A stretch of 64,000 bases of DNA. Source: Methylobacterium persicinum. Lineage in GTDB: Bacteria; Pseudomonadota; Alphaproteobacteria; Rhizobiales; Beijerinckiaceae. The stretch spans positions 1 through 64,000 of the forward strand of contig NZ_BPQX01000026.1 in NCBI RefSeq assembly GCF_022179525.1, written 5' to 3'. Positions 33,158 through 43,822 of the stretch are shown one piece after another. The translations under genes and the position numbers were made by a program. Under the pieces are notes generated by a model. That model saw only the letters and a program-made list of their open reading frames with translations. It was not told where the DNA came from and ran no database searches. How positions within the stretch are numbered: the stretch's first letter is position 1; each line of letters begins with the position of its first letter.

Positions 33158-33550
33158 GCGGGCGGCCGCTGCTGAGCACCGCAGTGCTGCGCGACGAGGC
33201 GGGGTTTATGGGGGGGGAGCCCCCCTGTCAAGCGCGAGTCGTGCGGGAAATTCCCGTCCCGGCTGCGAACTGCTCGAACCGGGTGACGGAGAAGAATCCC
33301 TTCCGCCACCGGCGTCGCCTTGCCGCGTGTGCGGATCTGCCGTGTTGGTCCGGGGCGGCGCTCCCCCATCTTCATGGTCGGGACGCGCTTCATGCGCAGG
33401 ACGCGGTTTGTGCGACGCGCAACGCCCATTGTCATGGGACGGCGCCTCGACTAAGCCACGCCCGAACGCATCCTGGCATAAGAACAATTCCACCGGGGGA
33501 GCCGGTCCGGCCTCGCGCCGCCTGCGTCCCTCGTCTCGCGAGGCTCGGGC
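33158..33550. other. Leader region of the nuo operon
   Basis: The 390 bp between tRNA-Asp and nuoA hold no supported gene. They must contain the promoter of the nuo operon, but I cannot pick a specific one. Short frames on both strands here lack any family features. Confidence 0.5.
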
Positions 33551-33916
33551 ATGACCGGACTGCTGGCGGATTACCTGCCGCTCATCGTGTTCATTGGGGT
33601 GGCGCTCTTCATCGCCGCCGCCCTGCTGGTGGTTCCTTTTCTGGTCGCCTTCAAGGCGCCGGATCCGGAAAAGCTTTCGGCCTACGAATGCGGCTTCAAT
33701 GCGTTCGACGACGCGCGCATGAAGTTCGACGTGCGCTTCTATCTCGTCGCCATCCTGTTCATCATCTTCGATCTGGAAGTCGCCTTCCTGTTCCCCTGGG
33801 CGATCACCTTCGGGGAGCTCGGCTGGTACGGGTTCTGGTCGATGATGGTCTTCCTCGGCGTGCTGACCGTCGGCTTCGTCTACGAGTGGCGCAAGGGCGC
33901 CCTCGAGTGGGATTAA
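33551..33916 (+). CDS. nuoA: NADH-quinone oxidoreductase subunit A
   Basis: This 121-residue membrane subunit of complex I has three helices. The conserved loop [21 protein letters not shown] with its Cys and the second-helix segment [25 protein letters not shown] are both present. It helps form the quinone chamber entry with NuoH and NuoJ. It opens the 14-gene operon, which encodes the proton-pumping NADH dehydrogenase of the respiratory chain. Confidence 0.97.
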   Translation: MTGLLADYLPLIVFIGVALFIAAALLVVPFLVAFKAPDPEKLSAYECGFNAFDDARMKFDVRFYLVAILFIIFDLEVAFLFPWAITFGELGWYGFWSMMVFLGVLTVGFVYEWRKGALEWD

Positions 33917-33958
33917 GCACCGCGATCCGCCGAGACCGTTGAGATTCCGAGGCGCTGA

Positions 33959-34549
33959 ATGGCCCTGATCACCGAGACCTCACCCCGGACCCCGGCCATC
34001 GCGCCGCAGCCCAAGGGGATCATCGACCCGAATACCGGCCGGCCGATCGGCGCGGACGACTCGACCTTCCTGTCGATCAGCGACGAGCTGGCCGACCGGG
34101 GCTTCCTGCTCACCAGCGCCGACGAGCTCATCAACTGGGCCCGTACCGGATCGCTGATGTGGATGACCTTCGGGCTCGCCTGCTGCGCGGTCGAGATGAT
34201 GCAGATGTCGATGCCGCGCTACGATTGCGAGCGGTTCGGCTTCGCCCCGCGCGCCTCGCCGCGGCAGTCCGACGTTATGATCGTGGCCGGCACGCTCACC
34301 AACAAGATGGCCCCGGCGCTCCGCAAGGTCTACGACCAGATGCCGGAGCCCCGCTACGTCATCTCGATGGGTTCCTGCGCCAACGGCGGCGGCTACTACC
34401 ATTATTCGTATTCGGTGGTGCGCGGCTGCGACCGGGTGGTGCCGGTGGACATCTACGTTCCCGGTTGCCCGCCCACCGCCGAGGCGCTGCTCTACGGGGT
34501 GCTTCTCCTGCAGAAGAAGATCCGTCGCATCGGGACGATCGAGCGCTGA
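33959..34549 (+). CDS. nuoB: NADH-quinone oxidoreductase subunit B
   Basis: The 196-residue peripheral-arm subunit carries the terminal [4Fe-4S] cluster N2. The ligands are visible in [11 protein letters not shown] (adjacent Cys pair), [12 protein letters not shown] and [11 protein letters not shown]. An N-terminal extension of about 45 residues before the core is usual in Alphaproteobacteria. The ATG follows a GAGG site, and nuoC begins one base after the stop. Confidence 0.97.
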   Translation: MALITETSPRTPAIAPQPKGIIDPNTGRPIGADDSTFLSISDELADRGFLLTSADELINWARTGSLMWMTFGLACCAVEMMQMSMPRYDCERFGFAPRASPRQSDVMIVAGTLTNKMAPALRKVYDQMPEPRYVISMGSCANGGGYYHYSYSVVRGCDRVVPVDIYVPGCPPTAEALLYGVLLLQKKIRRIGTIER

Positions 34550-34550
34550 C

Positions 34551-35198
34551 ATGACCAACGGCATCTCGATCCTCACCCACACCCGGCCGGAGGGCGGCGA
34601 AACTGCCCTCACGACCCTGGCCGAGCGGATCGCCGGGGCCCTCGGGCCGGCGGTGGTGGCCCACACCATCGCCTTCGGCGAGCTGACCCTGGTCGTGCAG
34701 GCGTCCGACATCGTCTACGCGCTGACCTACCTGCGCGATGACCCGGCCTGCGGCTTCCGCTGCTTCATCGACCTGTGCGGGGCGGACTACCCCCAGCGGG
34801 AAAAGCGGTTCGACGTCGTCTACCACCTGCTGTCCCTGCGCCATAACGCCCGGATCCGGGTGAAGGTGCAGACGGACGAGGTGACCCCGGTCCCCTCGAT
34901 CATCGAGGTCTTCCCCGCCGCCAACTGGTACGAGCGCGAGACCTACGACCTCTACGGGATCCTGTTCTCGGGCCACCCGGACCTGCGCCGGCTGCTCACC
35001 GATTACGGGTTCGAGGGTCACCCCCTGCGCAAGGACTTTCCGCTCACCGGCTTCGTCGAGGTCCGCTACGACCAGGACGAGGGCCGCGTCGTCTACGAGC
35101 CGGTCCAGCTGACGCAGGAATTCCGGAACTTCGACTTCCTCTCGCCGTGGGAGGGCACCGATTACGTGCTCCCGGGCGATGAGAAGAAGTCGGCCTGA
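34551..35198 (+). CDS. nuoC: NADH-quinone oxidoreductase subunit C
   Basis: The 215-residue protein is the 30-kDa subunit linking the hydrogenase-like module to the membrane arm. The core motif is [20 protein letters not shown] followed by [20 protein letters not shown], which matches the family. It is a separate gene and not fused to nuoD as in enterobacteria. It has no cofactor. The nuoD start follows after 15 bp. Confidence 0.97.
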   Translation: MTNGISILTHTRPEGGETALTTLAERIAGALGPAVVAHTIAFGELTLVVQASDIVYALTYLRDDPACGFRCFIDLCGADYPQREKRFDVVYHLLSLRHNARIRVKVQTDEVTPVPSIIEVFPAANWYERETYDLYGILFSGHPDLRRLLTDYGFEGHPLRKDFPLTGFVEVRYDQDEGRVVYEPVQLTQEFRNFDFLSPWEGTDYVLPGDEKKSA

Positions 35199-35213
35199 GG
35201 CGCGGAGGTCGTC

Positions 35214-36404
35214 GTGACTGAACACAACATCCGCAACTTCGCCATCAACTTCGGCCCGCAACATCCTGCGGCGCACGGGGTTCTCCGGCTGGTTCTCGAG
35301 CTCGACGGCGAAGTCGTGGAGCGCGTCGATCCGCATATCGGCCTGCTCCACCGGGGCACCGAGAAGCTGATCGAGCACAAGACCTACGTCCAGGCGACGC
35401 CCTATTTCGACCGGCTCGACTACGTGTCGCCGATGAACCAGGAGCACGCCTTCTGCCTCGCGATCGAGAAGCTCGCGGGCATCGAGGTGCCGCGCCGGGC
35501 GCAGCTGATCCGCGTGCTGTTCTGCGAGATCGGCCGGCTGCTGTCGCATCTCCTCAACGTCACGACGCAGGCGATGGACGTCGGCGCCCTCACGCCCCCG
35601 CTCTGGGGCTTCGAGGAGCGCGAGAAGCTGATGATCTTCTACGAGCGGGCCTCCGGCGCCCGGCTCCACGCCAACTACTTCCGGCCCGGCGGCGTCCACC
35701 AGGACCTGCCGCCGAAGCTGATCGAGGACATCGACGCCTTCTGCGACCCGTTCCTGCAGGTGGTGGACGACCTCGATGCGCTCGTGATGGAGAGCCGCAT
35801 CTTCAAGCAGCGCAACGTCGACATCGGCATCGTCTCCGTCGACGAATGCATGGCCTGGGGCTTCTCGGGCGTGATGGTGCGCGGCTCCGGCATCCCGTGG
35901 GACCTGCGCAAGAGCCAGCCCTACGAGTGCTACGAGGAGATGGATTTCGACATCCCCGTGGGCAAGAACGGCGACACCTATGACCGGCAGGTGATCCGCA
36001 TGGAAGAGATGCGGGAATCGGCGCGTATCATGAAGCAGTGCTGCGCCAAGCTGCGCGAGCCCGCCGGCCAGGGGCCGATCGCCTCCATGGACGGCAAGTT
36101 CGCGCCGCCGCCGCGCCGGGAGATGAAGCGCTCGATGGAAGCGCTTATCCACCACTTCAAGCTCTACACCGAGGGCTTCCACGTCCCCGAGGGGGAGGTC
36201 TACGCCGCGGTCGAGGCGCCCAAGGGCGAGTTCGGCGTGTATCTCGTGTCGGACGGCACCAACAAGCCGTACCGCTGCAAGATCCGCGCTCCGGGCTTCG
36301 CTCACCTGCAGGCGATGGATTGGATGTGCCGCGGGCACCTTCTGGCCGACGTGTCCTGCGTGCTCGGCACGCTCGACATCGTGTTCGGCGAAGTGGACCG
36401 CTGA
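35214..36404 (+). CDS. nuoD: NADH-quinone oxidoreductase subunit D
   Basis: The 396-residue 49-kDa subunit forms the quinone-binding pocket together with NuoB. Its N-terminal [21 protein letters not shown] contains the conserved His loop, and [20 protein letters not shown] and the C-terminal [15 protein letters not shown] are intact. The start is a GTG with GGAGGT at a good distance. The overall length is normal for the family. Confidence 0.97.
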   Translation: MTEHNIRNFAINFGPQHPAAHGVLRLVLELDGEVVERVDPHIGLLHRGTEKLIEHKTYVQATPYFDRLDYVSPMNQEHAFCLAIEKLAGIEVPRRAQLIRVLFCEIGRLLSHLLNVTTQAMDVGALTPPLWGFEEREKLMIFYERASGARLHANYFRPGGVHQDLPPKLIEDIDAFCDPFLQVVDDLDALVMESRIFKQRNVDIGIVSVDECMAWGFSGVMVRGSGIPWDLRKSQPYECYEEMDFDIPVGKNGDTYDRQVIRMEEMRESARIMKQCCAKLREPAGQGPIASMDGKFAPPPRREMKRSMEALIHHFKLYTEGFHVPEGEVYAAVEAPKGEFGVYLVSDGTNKPYRCKIRAPGFAHLQAMDWMCRGHLLADVSCVLGTLDIVFGEVDR

Positions 36405-36417
36405 GGGCTGAACCACG

Positions 36418-37527
36418 ATGGCAAACCGCAGACTGGCCCCGGCTTCCGAGCAGCCCCAGGACTTCGCCTTCACGCCCGAGAACGCGGAATGGGCGAAGCA
36501 CCAGATCGCCAAGTACCCGGAGGGCCGGCAGGCCTCCGCCGTGATCCCGCTCTTGTGGAAGGCGCAGGAGCAGCATGGCGGATGGCTGCCGCAGAAGGCG
36601 ATCGAGGCGGTGGCGGCCGAACTCGGCATGCCGAAGATCCGCGTGCTCGAAGTCGCGACCTTCTACACGATGTTCGCCCTGGAGCCGGTGGGCCGGTTCT
36701 GGATCCAGCTCTGCGGCACGGTGCCGTGCGATTCGTGTGGCGCCCGCGAGTTGAAGGGCATGCTCGAAAAGCGCCTCGGCCCGCCCGGCCACGTCTCGGC
36801 GGACGGCAACTTCTCGTGGCTCGAGGTCGAGTGCCTCGGCGCCTGCTGCAACGCGCCGATGGTGCAGATCAACCAGGATTATTACGAGGACCTGACCCCC
36901 GAATCGCTGTCGCAGCTGATGGACGACCTCGCGGCCGGACGGCCGGTGAAGGTCGGCTCGCAGACCGGGCGCACCTCGTCCGAACCGCAGGGCGGCGCGA
37001 CGACGCTCACCGACGAGACCCTTTTCGACGGATCCCGTGTCGGCGCGTGGCGCAAACGGTTCGAGCAGGCCAAGGAGGCGGAGGCCGCCGACGCACCGAA
37101 GGGTGATGCGCCGAAGGGCGACGCGCCGAAGGCCCCCGTCGCCAAGACCGGCGAGGCCGAGTCGGCGACGCAGCAGGCCGCCACCGCGCCGCGGCCCGCC
37201 AAGCCCGATGCCGGCCGTCCCGTCGAGCGGAAGGCCTCCGACGCCCCGGCCCAGCGTGCGGCCGACGGCGAGGAGCCGGTGAAGCCCGAGGACCGGGCCG
37301 ACGCCGCCGAGCGGGGCCAGTCCATCGCCAAGCATGGCAGCGCCCGCCCAGGCGATGCGGACGCCCTCGATTCCCCGGCCAAGCGCATAGCGGAGGGTGA
37401 GCCCGCCGCCGGCGAGGAGGGCCGCCAGGAATTGCCGGGACGCGACATCCCCCCGCCGCCGCCGGAGGCATCCGGCGCCAGCGAGGCGGTGGAGGAGAAG
37501 CTCGCCTCCGACGATGAGAAGAAGTGA
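36418..37527 (+). CDS. nuoE: NADH-quinone oxidoreductase subunit E, C-terminally extended
   Basis: The first 200 residues are the 24-kDa subunit carrying the [2Fe-2S] cluster N1a, with ligands in LCGTVPCDSCGA and ECLGACCNAP. The following 165 or so residues are an unusual tail, rich in Ala, Glu, Lys, Asp and Pro, with a short repeat (APKGD twice) and ending PPPPPEASGASEAVEEKLAS. Similar tails occur in Methylobacterium and some other Rhizobiales; their role is unknown. The gene lies ten bases before nuoF. Confidence 0.96.
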   Translation: MANRRLAPASEQPQDFAFTPENAEWAKHQIAKYPEGRQASAVIPLLWKAQEQHGGWLPQKAIEAVAAELGMPKIRVLEVATFYTMFALEPVGRFWIQLCGTVPCDSCGARELKGMLEKRLGPPGHVSADGNFSWLEVECLGACCNAPMVQINQDYYEDLTPESLSQLMDDLAAGRPVKVGSQTGRTSSEPQGGATTLTDETLFDGSRVGAWRKRFEQAKEAEAADAPKGDAPKGDAPKAPVAKTGEAESATQQAATAPRPAKPDAGRPVERKASDAPAQRAADGEEPVKPEDRADAAERGQSIAKHGSARPGDADALDSPAKRIAEGEPAAGEEGRQELPGRDIPPPPPEASGASEAVEEKLASDDEKK

Positions 37528-37536
37528 GGGCCTGAC

Positions 37537-38838
37537 ATGCTCGCCGATCAGGATCGCATCTTCACCAACCTCTACGGCCTGCACTCGCCGGGGCTCGACG
37601 CCGCGAAGAAGCGCGGCGCCTGGGACGGAACCAAGTTCCTCCTGGAGCAGGGCCGCGACTGGATCATCGAAGAGATGAAGGCCTCAGGCCTGCGCGGCCG
37701 CGGCGGCGCCGGCTTCCCGACCGGCCTGAAATGGTCGTTCATGCCGAAGAAGTCGGATGGGCGGCCGCATTACCTCGTGGTCAACGCCGACGAATCGGAG
37801 CCCGGCACCTGCAAGGACCGGGAGATTATGCGGCACGATCCGCATCTCCTGATCGAAGGCTGCATGCTGGCCTGCTTCGCCATGGGCGCGCATGCCTGCT
37901 ACGTCTACATCCGCGGCGAGTACGTCGCCGAGAAGCACGCCCTGCAGAAGGCGGTGGACGAGGCCTACGAAGCCCGCCTTGTCGGCCAGTCGAACGTCCA
38001 CGACTACCCGTTCGACATCTACGTCCACCACGGCGCGGGCGCGTATATCTGCGGCGAGGAGACGGCTCTCATCGAGAGCCTTGAGGGCAAGAAGGGGATG
38101 CCGCGGCTGAAGCCGCCGTTCCCGGCCAATATGGGCCTTTACGGCTGCCCCACGACGGTGAACAACGTCGAATCGATTGCCGTGGCGGGCACGATCCTGC
38201 GCCGGGGCGCGGCGTGGTTCGCTGGGCTCGGCGGTAAGAACAACACCGGCACGAAGCTCTTCTGCGTCTCGGGGCACGTCAACAAGCCGTGCAACGTCGA
38301 GGAAGAGCTCGGCATCACCTTCCGCGAGTTGATCGACCGCTATTGCGGCGGCATGCGCGGCGGGTGGGACAACCTCTTGTGCTCCATCCCCGGCGGATCG
38401 TCGGTTCCCCTGGTGCCGGCGGAGCAGATCATCGACGCCAAGATGGATTTCGACACCCTGCGCAACCTCGGCTCGGGCCTGGGCACCGCGGCGGTGATCG
38501 TGCTCGACAAGTCCACCGACATCGTCGGCGCCATTGCCCGCATCTCGTACTTCTACAAGCACGAGTCCTGCGGCCAGTGCACGCCCTGCCGCGAGGGCAC
38601 GGGCTGGATGTGGCGGGTGCTGACGCGCATGGCCGAAGGCAGGGCGCAGAAGCGCGAGATCGACATGCTGTTCGAGGTCACGAAGCAGATCGAGGGTCAC
38701 ACGATCTGCGCGCTCGGCGACGCGGCGGCCTGGCCGATCCAGGGCCTGATCCGCCACTTCCGCCCGGAGATCGAGAAGCGGATCGACCGCTACTCGGCCA
38801 ACCCCCATTCCGATCCGGTGCCGATGGCAGCGGAGTGA
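37537..38838 (+). CDS. nuoF: NADH-quinone oxidoreductase subunit F
   Basis: This 433-residue subunit oxidises NADH using FMN and passes electrons to cluster N3. The NADH/FMN loop is [19 protein letters not shown], the second nucleotide segment [17 protein letters not shown], and the [4Fe-4S] ligands [13 protein letters not shown] plus the later Cys in [13 protein letters not shown]. Between its stop and nuoG lies a family A palindromic repeat, which breaks the otherwise tight gene spacing of the operon. Confidence 0.97.
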   Translation: MLADQDRIFTNLYGLHSPGLDAAKKRGAWDGTKFLLEQGRDWIIEEMKASGLRGRGGAGFPTGLKWSFMPKKSDGRPHYLVVNADESEPGTCKDREIMRHDPHLLIEGCMLACFAMGAHACYVYIRGEYVAEKHALQKAVDEAYEARLVGQSNVHDYPFDIYVHHGAGAYICGEETALIESLEGKKGMPRLKPPFPANMGLYGCPTTVNNVESIAVAGTILRRGAAWFAGLGGKNNTGTKLFCVSGHVNKPCNVEEELGITFRELIDRYCGGMRGGWDNLLCSIPGGSSVPLVPAEQIIDAKMDFDTLRNLGSGLGTAAVIVLDKSTDIVGAIARISYFYKHESCGQCTPCREGTGWMWRVLTRMAEGRAQKREIDMLFEVTKQIEGHTICALGDAAAWPIQGLIRHFRPEIEKRIDRYSANPHSDPVPMAAE

Positions 38839-38864
38839 TGATGATGCGTGTCTCCAGCCCCCAG

Positions 38865-38976
38865 CCTCATCCTGAGGTGCCCGCGTCAGCGGGCCTCGAA
38901 GGAGACCTCCAGGGGTCGCGCGGCCGGCTGGAGCGCTCCTCCGAGGCTCGGCGCTGCCTCGCACCTCAGGATGAGG
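38865..38976. repeat. Family A palindromic repeat inside the nuo operon
   Basis: CCTCATCCTGAGGTGCCCGC on the left and GCACCTCAGGATGAGG on the right form the outer arms, with CCTCGAAGGAGAC and CTCCTCCGAGGC as inner arms. It occupies most of the 190-bp gap between nuoF and nuoG, where the flanking genes of this operon are usually 1-60 bp apart. Confidence 0.85.
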
Positions 38977-39028
38977 TCGCGGGTGGGACCGGGGCTCGCG
39001 CGTTCGTGCCAGATTTCGAGACGTTCCG

Positions 39029-41110
39029 ATGACCAAAATCCTCGTCGACGGCACCGAGGTCGATGTCCCGGCCGATTACACGCTGCTCCAGGCATGCGAG
39101 ATCGCGGGGGCCGAGATCCCGCGCTTCTGCTTCCACGAGCGCCTGTCCATCGCCGGCAATTGCCGCATGTGCCTCGTGGAGCTGAAGGGCGCCCCGAAGC
39201 CGGTGGCCTCCTGCGCCTACGCGGTGAAGGATTGCAGGCCCGGCCCGAACGGCGAGCCGCCGGAGGTGCTGACGCGCTCCGGCCTCACCAAGAAGGCCCG
39301 CGAGGGGGTGATGGAGTTCCTCCTCATCAACCACCCCCTCGATTGCCCGATCTGCGACCAGGGCGGCCATTGCGACCTGCAGGATCAGGCGATGGCCTAT
39401 GGCGTCGACTCGACCCGCTATCAGGAGAACAAGCGGGCGGTCGAGGAGAAGCATATCGGCCCGCTGGTGCGGACGGCGATGAACCGCTGCATCCACTGCA
39501 CCCGCTGCGTGCGCTTCCTGGCGGAGGTGGCCGGCGTGCCGGACCTCGGCGCCATCGGCCGCGGCGAGGACATGGAAATTACCAGCTACCTCGAACAGTC
39601 GATGGCCTCGGAGCATCAGGGCAACGTCGCCGATCTTTGCCCGGTGGGCGCGCTGGTTCACAAGCCGCAGAGCTACAACGTCCGCCCCTGGGAGCTGTCC
39701 AAGACCGAATCGGTCGACGTGATGGACGCCGTGGGCTCGGCGATCCGGGTCGACACCCGTGGCCGCGAGGTCATGCAGATCGAGCCGCGGGTGAACGAGG
39801 ACATCAACGAGGAGTGGATCTCCGACAAGACCCGCCACGTCGTGGACGGGCTGCGGATGCAGCGCCTCGACCGGCCTTACCTCCGCGAGAACGGCCGCCT
39901 TCGCCCGGCCTCCTGGGGCGAGGCGTTCCAGGCCATCGCCGCCAAGGTGAAGGGCGCGGACCCGAAGCGCATCGGCGCCATCGTCGGCGATCTCGCCGCG
40001 GTGGAGGAGACCTTCGCCCTCCGTGAGCTGATCAAGAGCCTCGGCTCGGCCAACCTCGATTGCCGCCAGACCGGAGCGGGCCTCGATCCGTCGCTCGGCC
40101 GGGCGAGCTACCTGTTCAACCCGACGATTCCCGGCATCGAGGCGGCGGACGCGATCCTGATCGTCGGCGCCAACCCGCGCACCGAAGCGTCGATGCTGAA
40201 CGTGCGGATCCGCAAGCGGTGGCGGATGGCCCCCCTGTCGGTGGGCGTAATCGGCGAGGCCATCGACCTCACCTATCCGAGCCACAACCTCGGCGCGGGG
40301 GCCGAATCGCTGGCGGCGCTGGCCCGGGGCGAGCACAGCTTCCTCGAGACCCTGAAGGCGGCCCAGGCCCCCCTGGTCATCGTCGGCGCAGATGTTGCCC
40401 CCGGCGTGCTGGCGGCGGCGGCCAAGCTCGCGCAGGAGATCGGCGCGGTGGCCGATGGCCGTCCGGGCTTCGGCGTGCTGCACCATGCGGCGGGCCAGGT
40501 CGGCGCCCTGGATCTCGGCTTCGTGCCGGGGGAGGGCGGCCTGACCTTCGCGCAGATGATCGCCGCGGGCGGGGTGGACGTGCTATTCAACCTCGGCGCC
40601 GACGAGTGCGACATCGCCCCCGGCGCCTTCGTGATCTACCAGGGCACTCACGGCGACAGGGGCGCGTCCCGGGCCGACGTGATCCTGCCGGGCGCCGCCT
40701 ATACCGAGAAGAACGCCACCTACGTGAACCTCGAAGGCCGGGTGCAGGCCGCCAACCGGGCGGGCTTCCCGCCGGGCGACGCCCGGGAGGATTGGGCGAT
40801 CCTGCGCGCCCTGTCGGACGTGCTCGGCAAGCGCCTGCCCTTCGACTCGCTGATTGCGCTCCGCAAGGCGCTCTACGCGGCCCACCCGCACTTCGCCGGT
40901 GTCGATACGGTGGAGGCCGGTGACGTGGCCGGCGCGGTGGCGGCCTTGGCGCAGCGCGGCGGCGAGACCGGAACCGGAGCCTTCGTGTCGCCGGTCGGTG
41001 ATTTCTACCTGACCAACCCCATCGCCCGCGCCTCGCGGGTGCTGGCCGAATGCTCGCGACTCGCCCGCGAGCGGGCGGCCGAGCCTCAGCCCCTCGCTGC
41101 GGCCGAGTAG
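39029..41110 (+). CDS. nuoG: NADH-quinone oxidoreductase subunit G
   Basis: The 693-residue subunit carries clusters N1b, N4 and N5. C34, C45, C48 and C62 bind the [2Fe-2S] cluster, HPLDCPICDQGGHCDL is the His-Cys site of N5, and CIHCTRCVRF with the later VADLCPVGAL makes N4. The remaining part is a molybdopterin-like fold without the cofactor. Length is normal for Alphaproteobacteria. The gene follows a 190-bp gap containing a palindromic repeat, so its ribosome binding site lies just after the repeat. Confidence 0.96.
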   Translation: MTKILVDGTEVDVPADYTLLQACEIAGAEIPRFCFHERLSIAGNCRMCLVELKGAPKPVASCAYAVKDCRPGPNGEPPEVLTRSGLTKKAREGVMEFLLINHPLDCPICDQGGHCDLQDQAMAYGVDSTRYQENKRAVEEKHIGPLVRTAMNRCIHCTRCVRFLAEVAGVPDLGAIGRGEDMEITSYLEQSMASEHQGNVADLCPVGALVHKPQSYNVRPWELSKTESVDVMDAVGSAIRVDTRGREVMQIEPRVNEDINEEWISDKTRHVVDGLRMQRLDRPYLRENGRLRPASWGEAFQAIAAKVKGADPKRIGAIVGDLAAVEETFALRELIKSLGSANLDCRQTGAGLDPSLGRASYLFNPTIPGIEAADAILIVGANPRTEASMLNVRIRKRWRMAPLSVGVIGEAIDLTYPSHNLGAGAESLAALARGEHSFLETLKAAQAPLVIVGADVAPGVLAAAAKLAQEIGAVADGRPGFGVLHHAAGQVGALDLGFVPGEGGLTFAQMIAAGGVDVLFNLGADECDIAPGAFVIYQGTHGDRGASRADVILPGAAYTEKNATYVNLEGRVQAANRAGFPPGDAREDWAILRALSDVLGKRLPFDSLIALRKALYAAHPHFAGVDTVEAGDVAGAVAALAQRGGETGTGAFVSPVGDFYLTNPIARASRVLAECSRLARERAAEPQPLAAAE

Positions 41111-41119
41111 GAGAGCCCG

Positions 41120-42142
41120 ATGACGCCCCTGGAACTGATCGGGACCGTGCTCCTGATCGCGCTCAAGAGCTTCGTGCTCCTCGCCGCGCTCCTCGTCTTC
41201 ATCGCCTACGCCCTCCTCGCCGACCGGAAGATCTGGGCGGCGGTGCAGCTGCGCCGGGGGCCGAACGTCGTCGGCCCCTACGGGCTGTTCCAGTCCTTCG
41301 CCGACCTTCTGAAGTTCGTGCTGAAGGAGCCGGTGATCCCGGCGGGCGCCAACAAGGCGATCTACCTGCTGGCGCCGCTGGTCTTCGCCATGCTCGCCCT
41401 GTCGAGCTGGGCGGTGATGCCGATCGCCGACGGCTGGGCGATCGCCGACATCAATGTCGGCGTGACCTATATCTTCGCGATCTCGTCGCTCGGCGTGTAC
41501 GGCGTCATCATGGGCGGCTGGGCGTCGAACTCCAAATACGCCTTCCTCGGGGCGCTCCGCTCGGCGGCGCAGATGATCTCCTACGAGGTCTCCCTCGGTT
41601 TCGTGATCATCTGCGTGCTGATGTGCGCGGGGTCGCTCAACCTCACCCGGATCGTGACGGCGCAGGATACCAGCCTCGGCCTGTTCGGCTGGTACTGGCT
41701 GTGGCTGTTCCCGATGTTCGTGGTGTTCTTCATCTCGGCCCTGGCCGAGACCAACCGCCCGCCCTTCGACCTGCCCGAGGCGGAATCTGAGCTCGTGGCC
41801 GGCTATATGGTCGAGTATTCGTCGACCCCGTACCTGCTGTTCATGCTCGGCGAGTACGTCGCCATCATGAGCATGTGCGCACTCGGCACCGTGCTGTTCC
41901 TGGGCGGCTGGCTCTCGCCGATCCCGTTCGCGCCCTTCACCTGGGTGCCCGGCGTGATCTGGTTCATCCTGAAGGCGAGCTTCCTGTTCTTCGGGTTCGC
42001 GATGGTGAAATCCATCGTGCCGCGCTACCGCTATGACCAGCTGATGCGGCTCGGCTGGAAGGTGTTCCTCCCCCTTTCGCTCGTCTCTGTCGTGGTCGTG
42101 GCCTTCGTCCTGAAGATCACCGGCCTGGCGCCCGGCGCGTGA
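41120..42142 (+). CDS. nuoH: NADH-quinone oxidoreductase subunit H
   Basis: The 340-residue membrane subunit forms the quinone tunnel and its link to the proton path. It has eight or more helices and conserved loops [24 protein letters not shown] near the start and [29 protein letters not shown] in the middle. The start is nine bases after the nuoG stop, with GGAGAG before the ATG. It is intact. Confidence 0.97.
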   Translation: MTPLELIGTVLLIALKSFVLLAALLVFIAYALLADRKIWAAVQLRRGPNVVGPYGLFQSFADLLKFVLKEPVIPAGANKAIYLLAPLVFAMLALSSWAVMPIADGWAIADINVGVTYIFAISSLGVYGVIMGGWASNSKYAFLGALRSAAQMISYEVSLGFVIICVLMCAGSLNLTRIVTAQDTSLGLFGWYWLWLFPMFVVFFISALAETNRPPFDLPEAESELVAGYMVEYSSTPYLLFMLGEYVAIMSMCALGTVLFLGGWLSPIPFAPFTWVPGVIWFILKASFLFFGFAMVKSIVPRYRYDQLMRLGWKVFLPLSLVSVVVVAFVLKITGLAPGA

Positions 42143-42182
42143 CCCCAAGACACGTGCCCCCAAGACACCCGGAGATCATGGC

Positions 42183-42671
42183 ATGAAGCTGGATCAGGTT
42201 GCCAAGAGCCTCCTCCTGAAGGAGTTCGTGTCGGGAATGATCCTCGGCATGCGCTATTTCTTCAAGCCGAAGGCGACGATCAACTACCCGTTCGAGATGG
42301 GCCATCGCGGGCCGCGCTTCCGGGGCGAGCATGCCCTGCGCCGCTATCCCAACGGCGAGGAGCGGTGCATCGCCTGCAAGCTCTGCGAGGCGATCTGCCC
42401 GGCCCAGGCCATCACTATCGAGGCGGGGCCGCGCCGCAACGACGGCACGCGCCGCACCACCCGCTACGACATCGACATGGTGAAGTGCATCTACTGTGGC
42501 ATGTGCCAGGAGGCCTGCCCGGTGGACGCTATCGTGGAGGGGCCGAACTTCGAGTTCTCGACGGAGACCCGGGAGGAGCTACTCTACGACAAGCAGAAGC
42601 TGCTCCTGAACGGCGACCGGTGGGAGCGGGAGATCGCGCGCAACATTGCGATGGACGCGCCCTACCGCTGA
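42183..42671 (+). CDS. nuoI: NADH-quinone oxidoreductase subunit I
   Basis: The 162-residue protein carries clusters N6a and N6b in two ferredoxin-type sites, [16 protein letters not shown] and [16 protein letters not shown]. The N-terminal [27 protein letters not shown] is conserved. It connects NuoG-derived electrons to cluster N2. A gap of 142 bp with a small hairpin separates it from nuoJ. Confidence 0.97.
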   Translation: MKLDQVAKSLLLKEFVSGMILGMRYFFKPKATINYPFEMGHRGPRFRGEHALRRYPNGEERCIACKLCEAICPAQAITIEAGPRRNDGTRRTTRYDIDMVKCIYCGMCQEACPVDAIVEGPNFEFSTETREELLYDKQKLLLNGDRWEREIARNIAMDAPYR

Positions 42672-42744
42672 GAGGCATGCACGCCGCTCAGCCGCCGCAT
42701 TGCGGCAAACCCGTTGTGCCGGCTCTGGCTGGGTTCTATAGACG

Positions 42745-42761
42745 GGCCGCCTGCGGCGGCC
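42745..42761. other. Small hairpin between nuoI and nuoJ
   Basis: GGCCGCC, a TGC loop and GGCGGCC form a perfect seven-base-pair hairpin in the nuoI-nuoJ gap. There is no T-run, so termination is unlikely; it may be neutral or affect transcript processing. Confidence 0.45.
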
Positions 42762-42813
42762 TGACGCCACCGAGGCAGAAGGGGCCGCGCGAGCGGCCGG
42801 ACGCACGAAGCGC

Positions 42814-43434
42814 ATGACCGCAGCAGCCGCCTTCTTCTACCTGTTCGCGAGCCTCGCCGTCGCGTCGGGCTTCATGGTGATTGCCTCCCGCAATCCCGTC
42901 GCCTCCGTGCTGTTCCTGATCCTGGCCTTCGTGAACGCCGCCGGGCTCTTCGTGCTGATGGGCGCCGAGTTCCTGGCGATGATCCTCGTGGTGGTCTACG
43001 TCGGCGCCGTCGCCGTGCTGTTCCTGTTCGTCGTGATGATGCTCGACGTGGATTTCGCCGAGCTGCGCCAGGGCTTCCAGCAATACCTGCCGATCGGCGC
43101 GCTGATCGGCGCGATCTTCCTGATCGAGCTTCTGCTGGTGGTCGGATCGTGGACGATCGATCCGGGCCTCGTGCAGGCGCCGCTCGGCACCGTCGCGAGC
43201 GGCGAGAACCTGACGAATGCGCAGGCGCTCGGCCGGGTGATCTACACGGACTATGCGTATTTCTTCCAGATCGCCGGCCTCATCCTCCTCGTGGCGATGA
43301 TCGGCGCGATCGTGCTGACGCTGCGGGATCGGCCGGGCGTGAAGCGCCAGAACATCGCGGTGCAGAACGCCCGCACCCAGGCCACCGCCGTGGAGACCCG
43401 CAAGGTACCTTCGCGCCAGGGCGTGGAAGTCTGA
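42814..43434 (+). CDS. nuoJ: NADH-quinone oxidoreductase subunit J
   Basis: This 206-residue membrane subunit has five helices. The conserved third helix region [25 protein letters not shown] is present, with its pi-bulge part. The tail after residue 175 is polar and variable. It lies near the quinone-module junction of the membrane arm. The nuoK start follows 22 bp downstream. Confidence 0.97.
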   Translation: MTAAAAFFYLFASLAVASGFMVIASRNPVASVLFLILAFVNAAGLFVLMGAEFLAMILVVVYVGAVAVLFLFVVMMLDVDFAELRQGFQQYLPIGALIGAIFLIELLLVVGSWTIDPGLVQAPLGTVASGENLTNAQALGRVIYTDYAYFFQIAGLILLVAMIGAIVLTLRDRPGVKRQNIAVQNARTQATAVETRKVPSRQGVEV

Positions 43435-43456
43435 TGACCGCCGGAGGCGTGACACG

Positions 43457-43762
43457 ATGATCGGCCTGAGCCACTACCTGACCGTCGCGGCGATCCTGTT
43501 CACGCTCGGCGTGCTCGGCATCTTCATCAACCGCAAGAATATCATCGTCATCCTGATGTCGGTCGAGCTGATCCTGCTCTCGGTCAACATCAACCTCGTG
43601 GCCTTCTCGACCCAGCTGAATGATATCACCGGACAGGTCTTCGCCCTGTTCGTGCTGACGGTCGCGGCGGCCGAATCGGCCATCGGCCTCGCCATCCTGG
43701 TGGTGTTCTTCCGCAACCGCGGATCGATCGCGGTCGAGGACGTGAGCATGATGAAGGGCTAA
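43457..43762 (+). CDS. nuoK: NADH-quinone oxidoreductase subunit K
   Basis: The 101-residue MrpC-like subunit has three helices and the two conserved membrane Glu residues of the family, in [16 protein letters not shown] and [14 protein letters not shown]. These take part in proton movement along the membrane arm. Size and sequence are standard. Confidence 0.97.
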   Translation: MIGLSHYLTVAAILFTLGVLGIFINRKNIIVILMSVELILLSVNINLVAFSTQLNDITGQVFALFVLTVAAAESAIGLAILVVFFRNRGSIAVEDVSMMKG

Positions 43763-43822
43763 GCGCCCTTCGTCGTCTCCCAACCCGCCCCGCCCGACGC
43801 GAAGACGGACAGCCCTTAACCG

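Noticed and set aside
38289-39032. Plus-strand frame running from inside nuoF across the palindromic repeat
   Set aside because: It is out of frame with nuoF and its downstream part is simply the translated palindrome.
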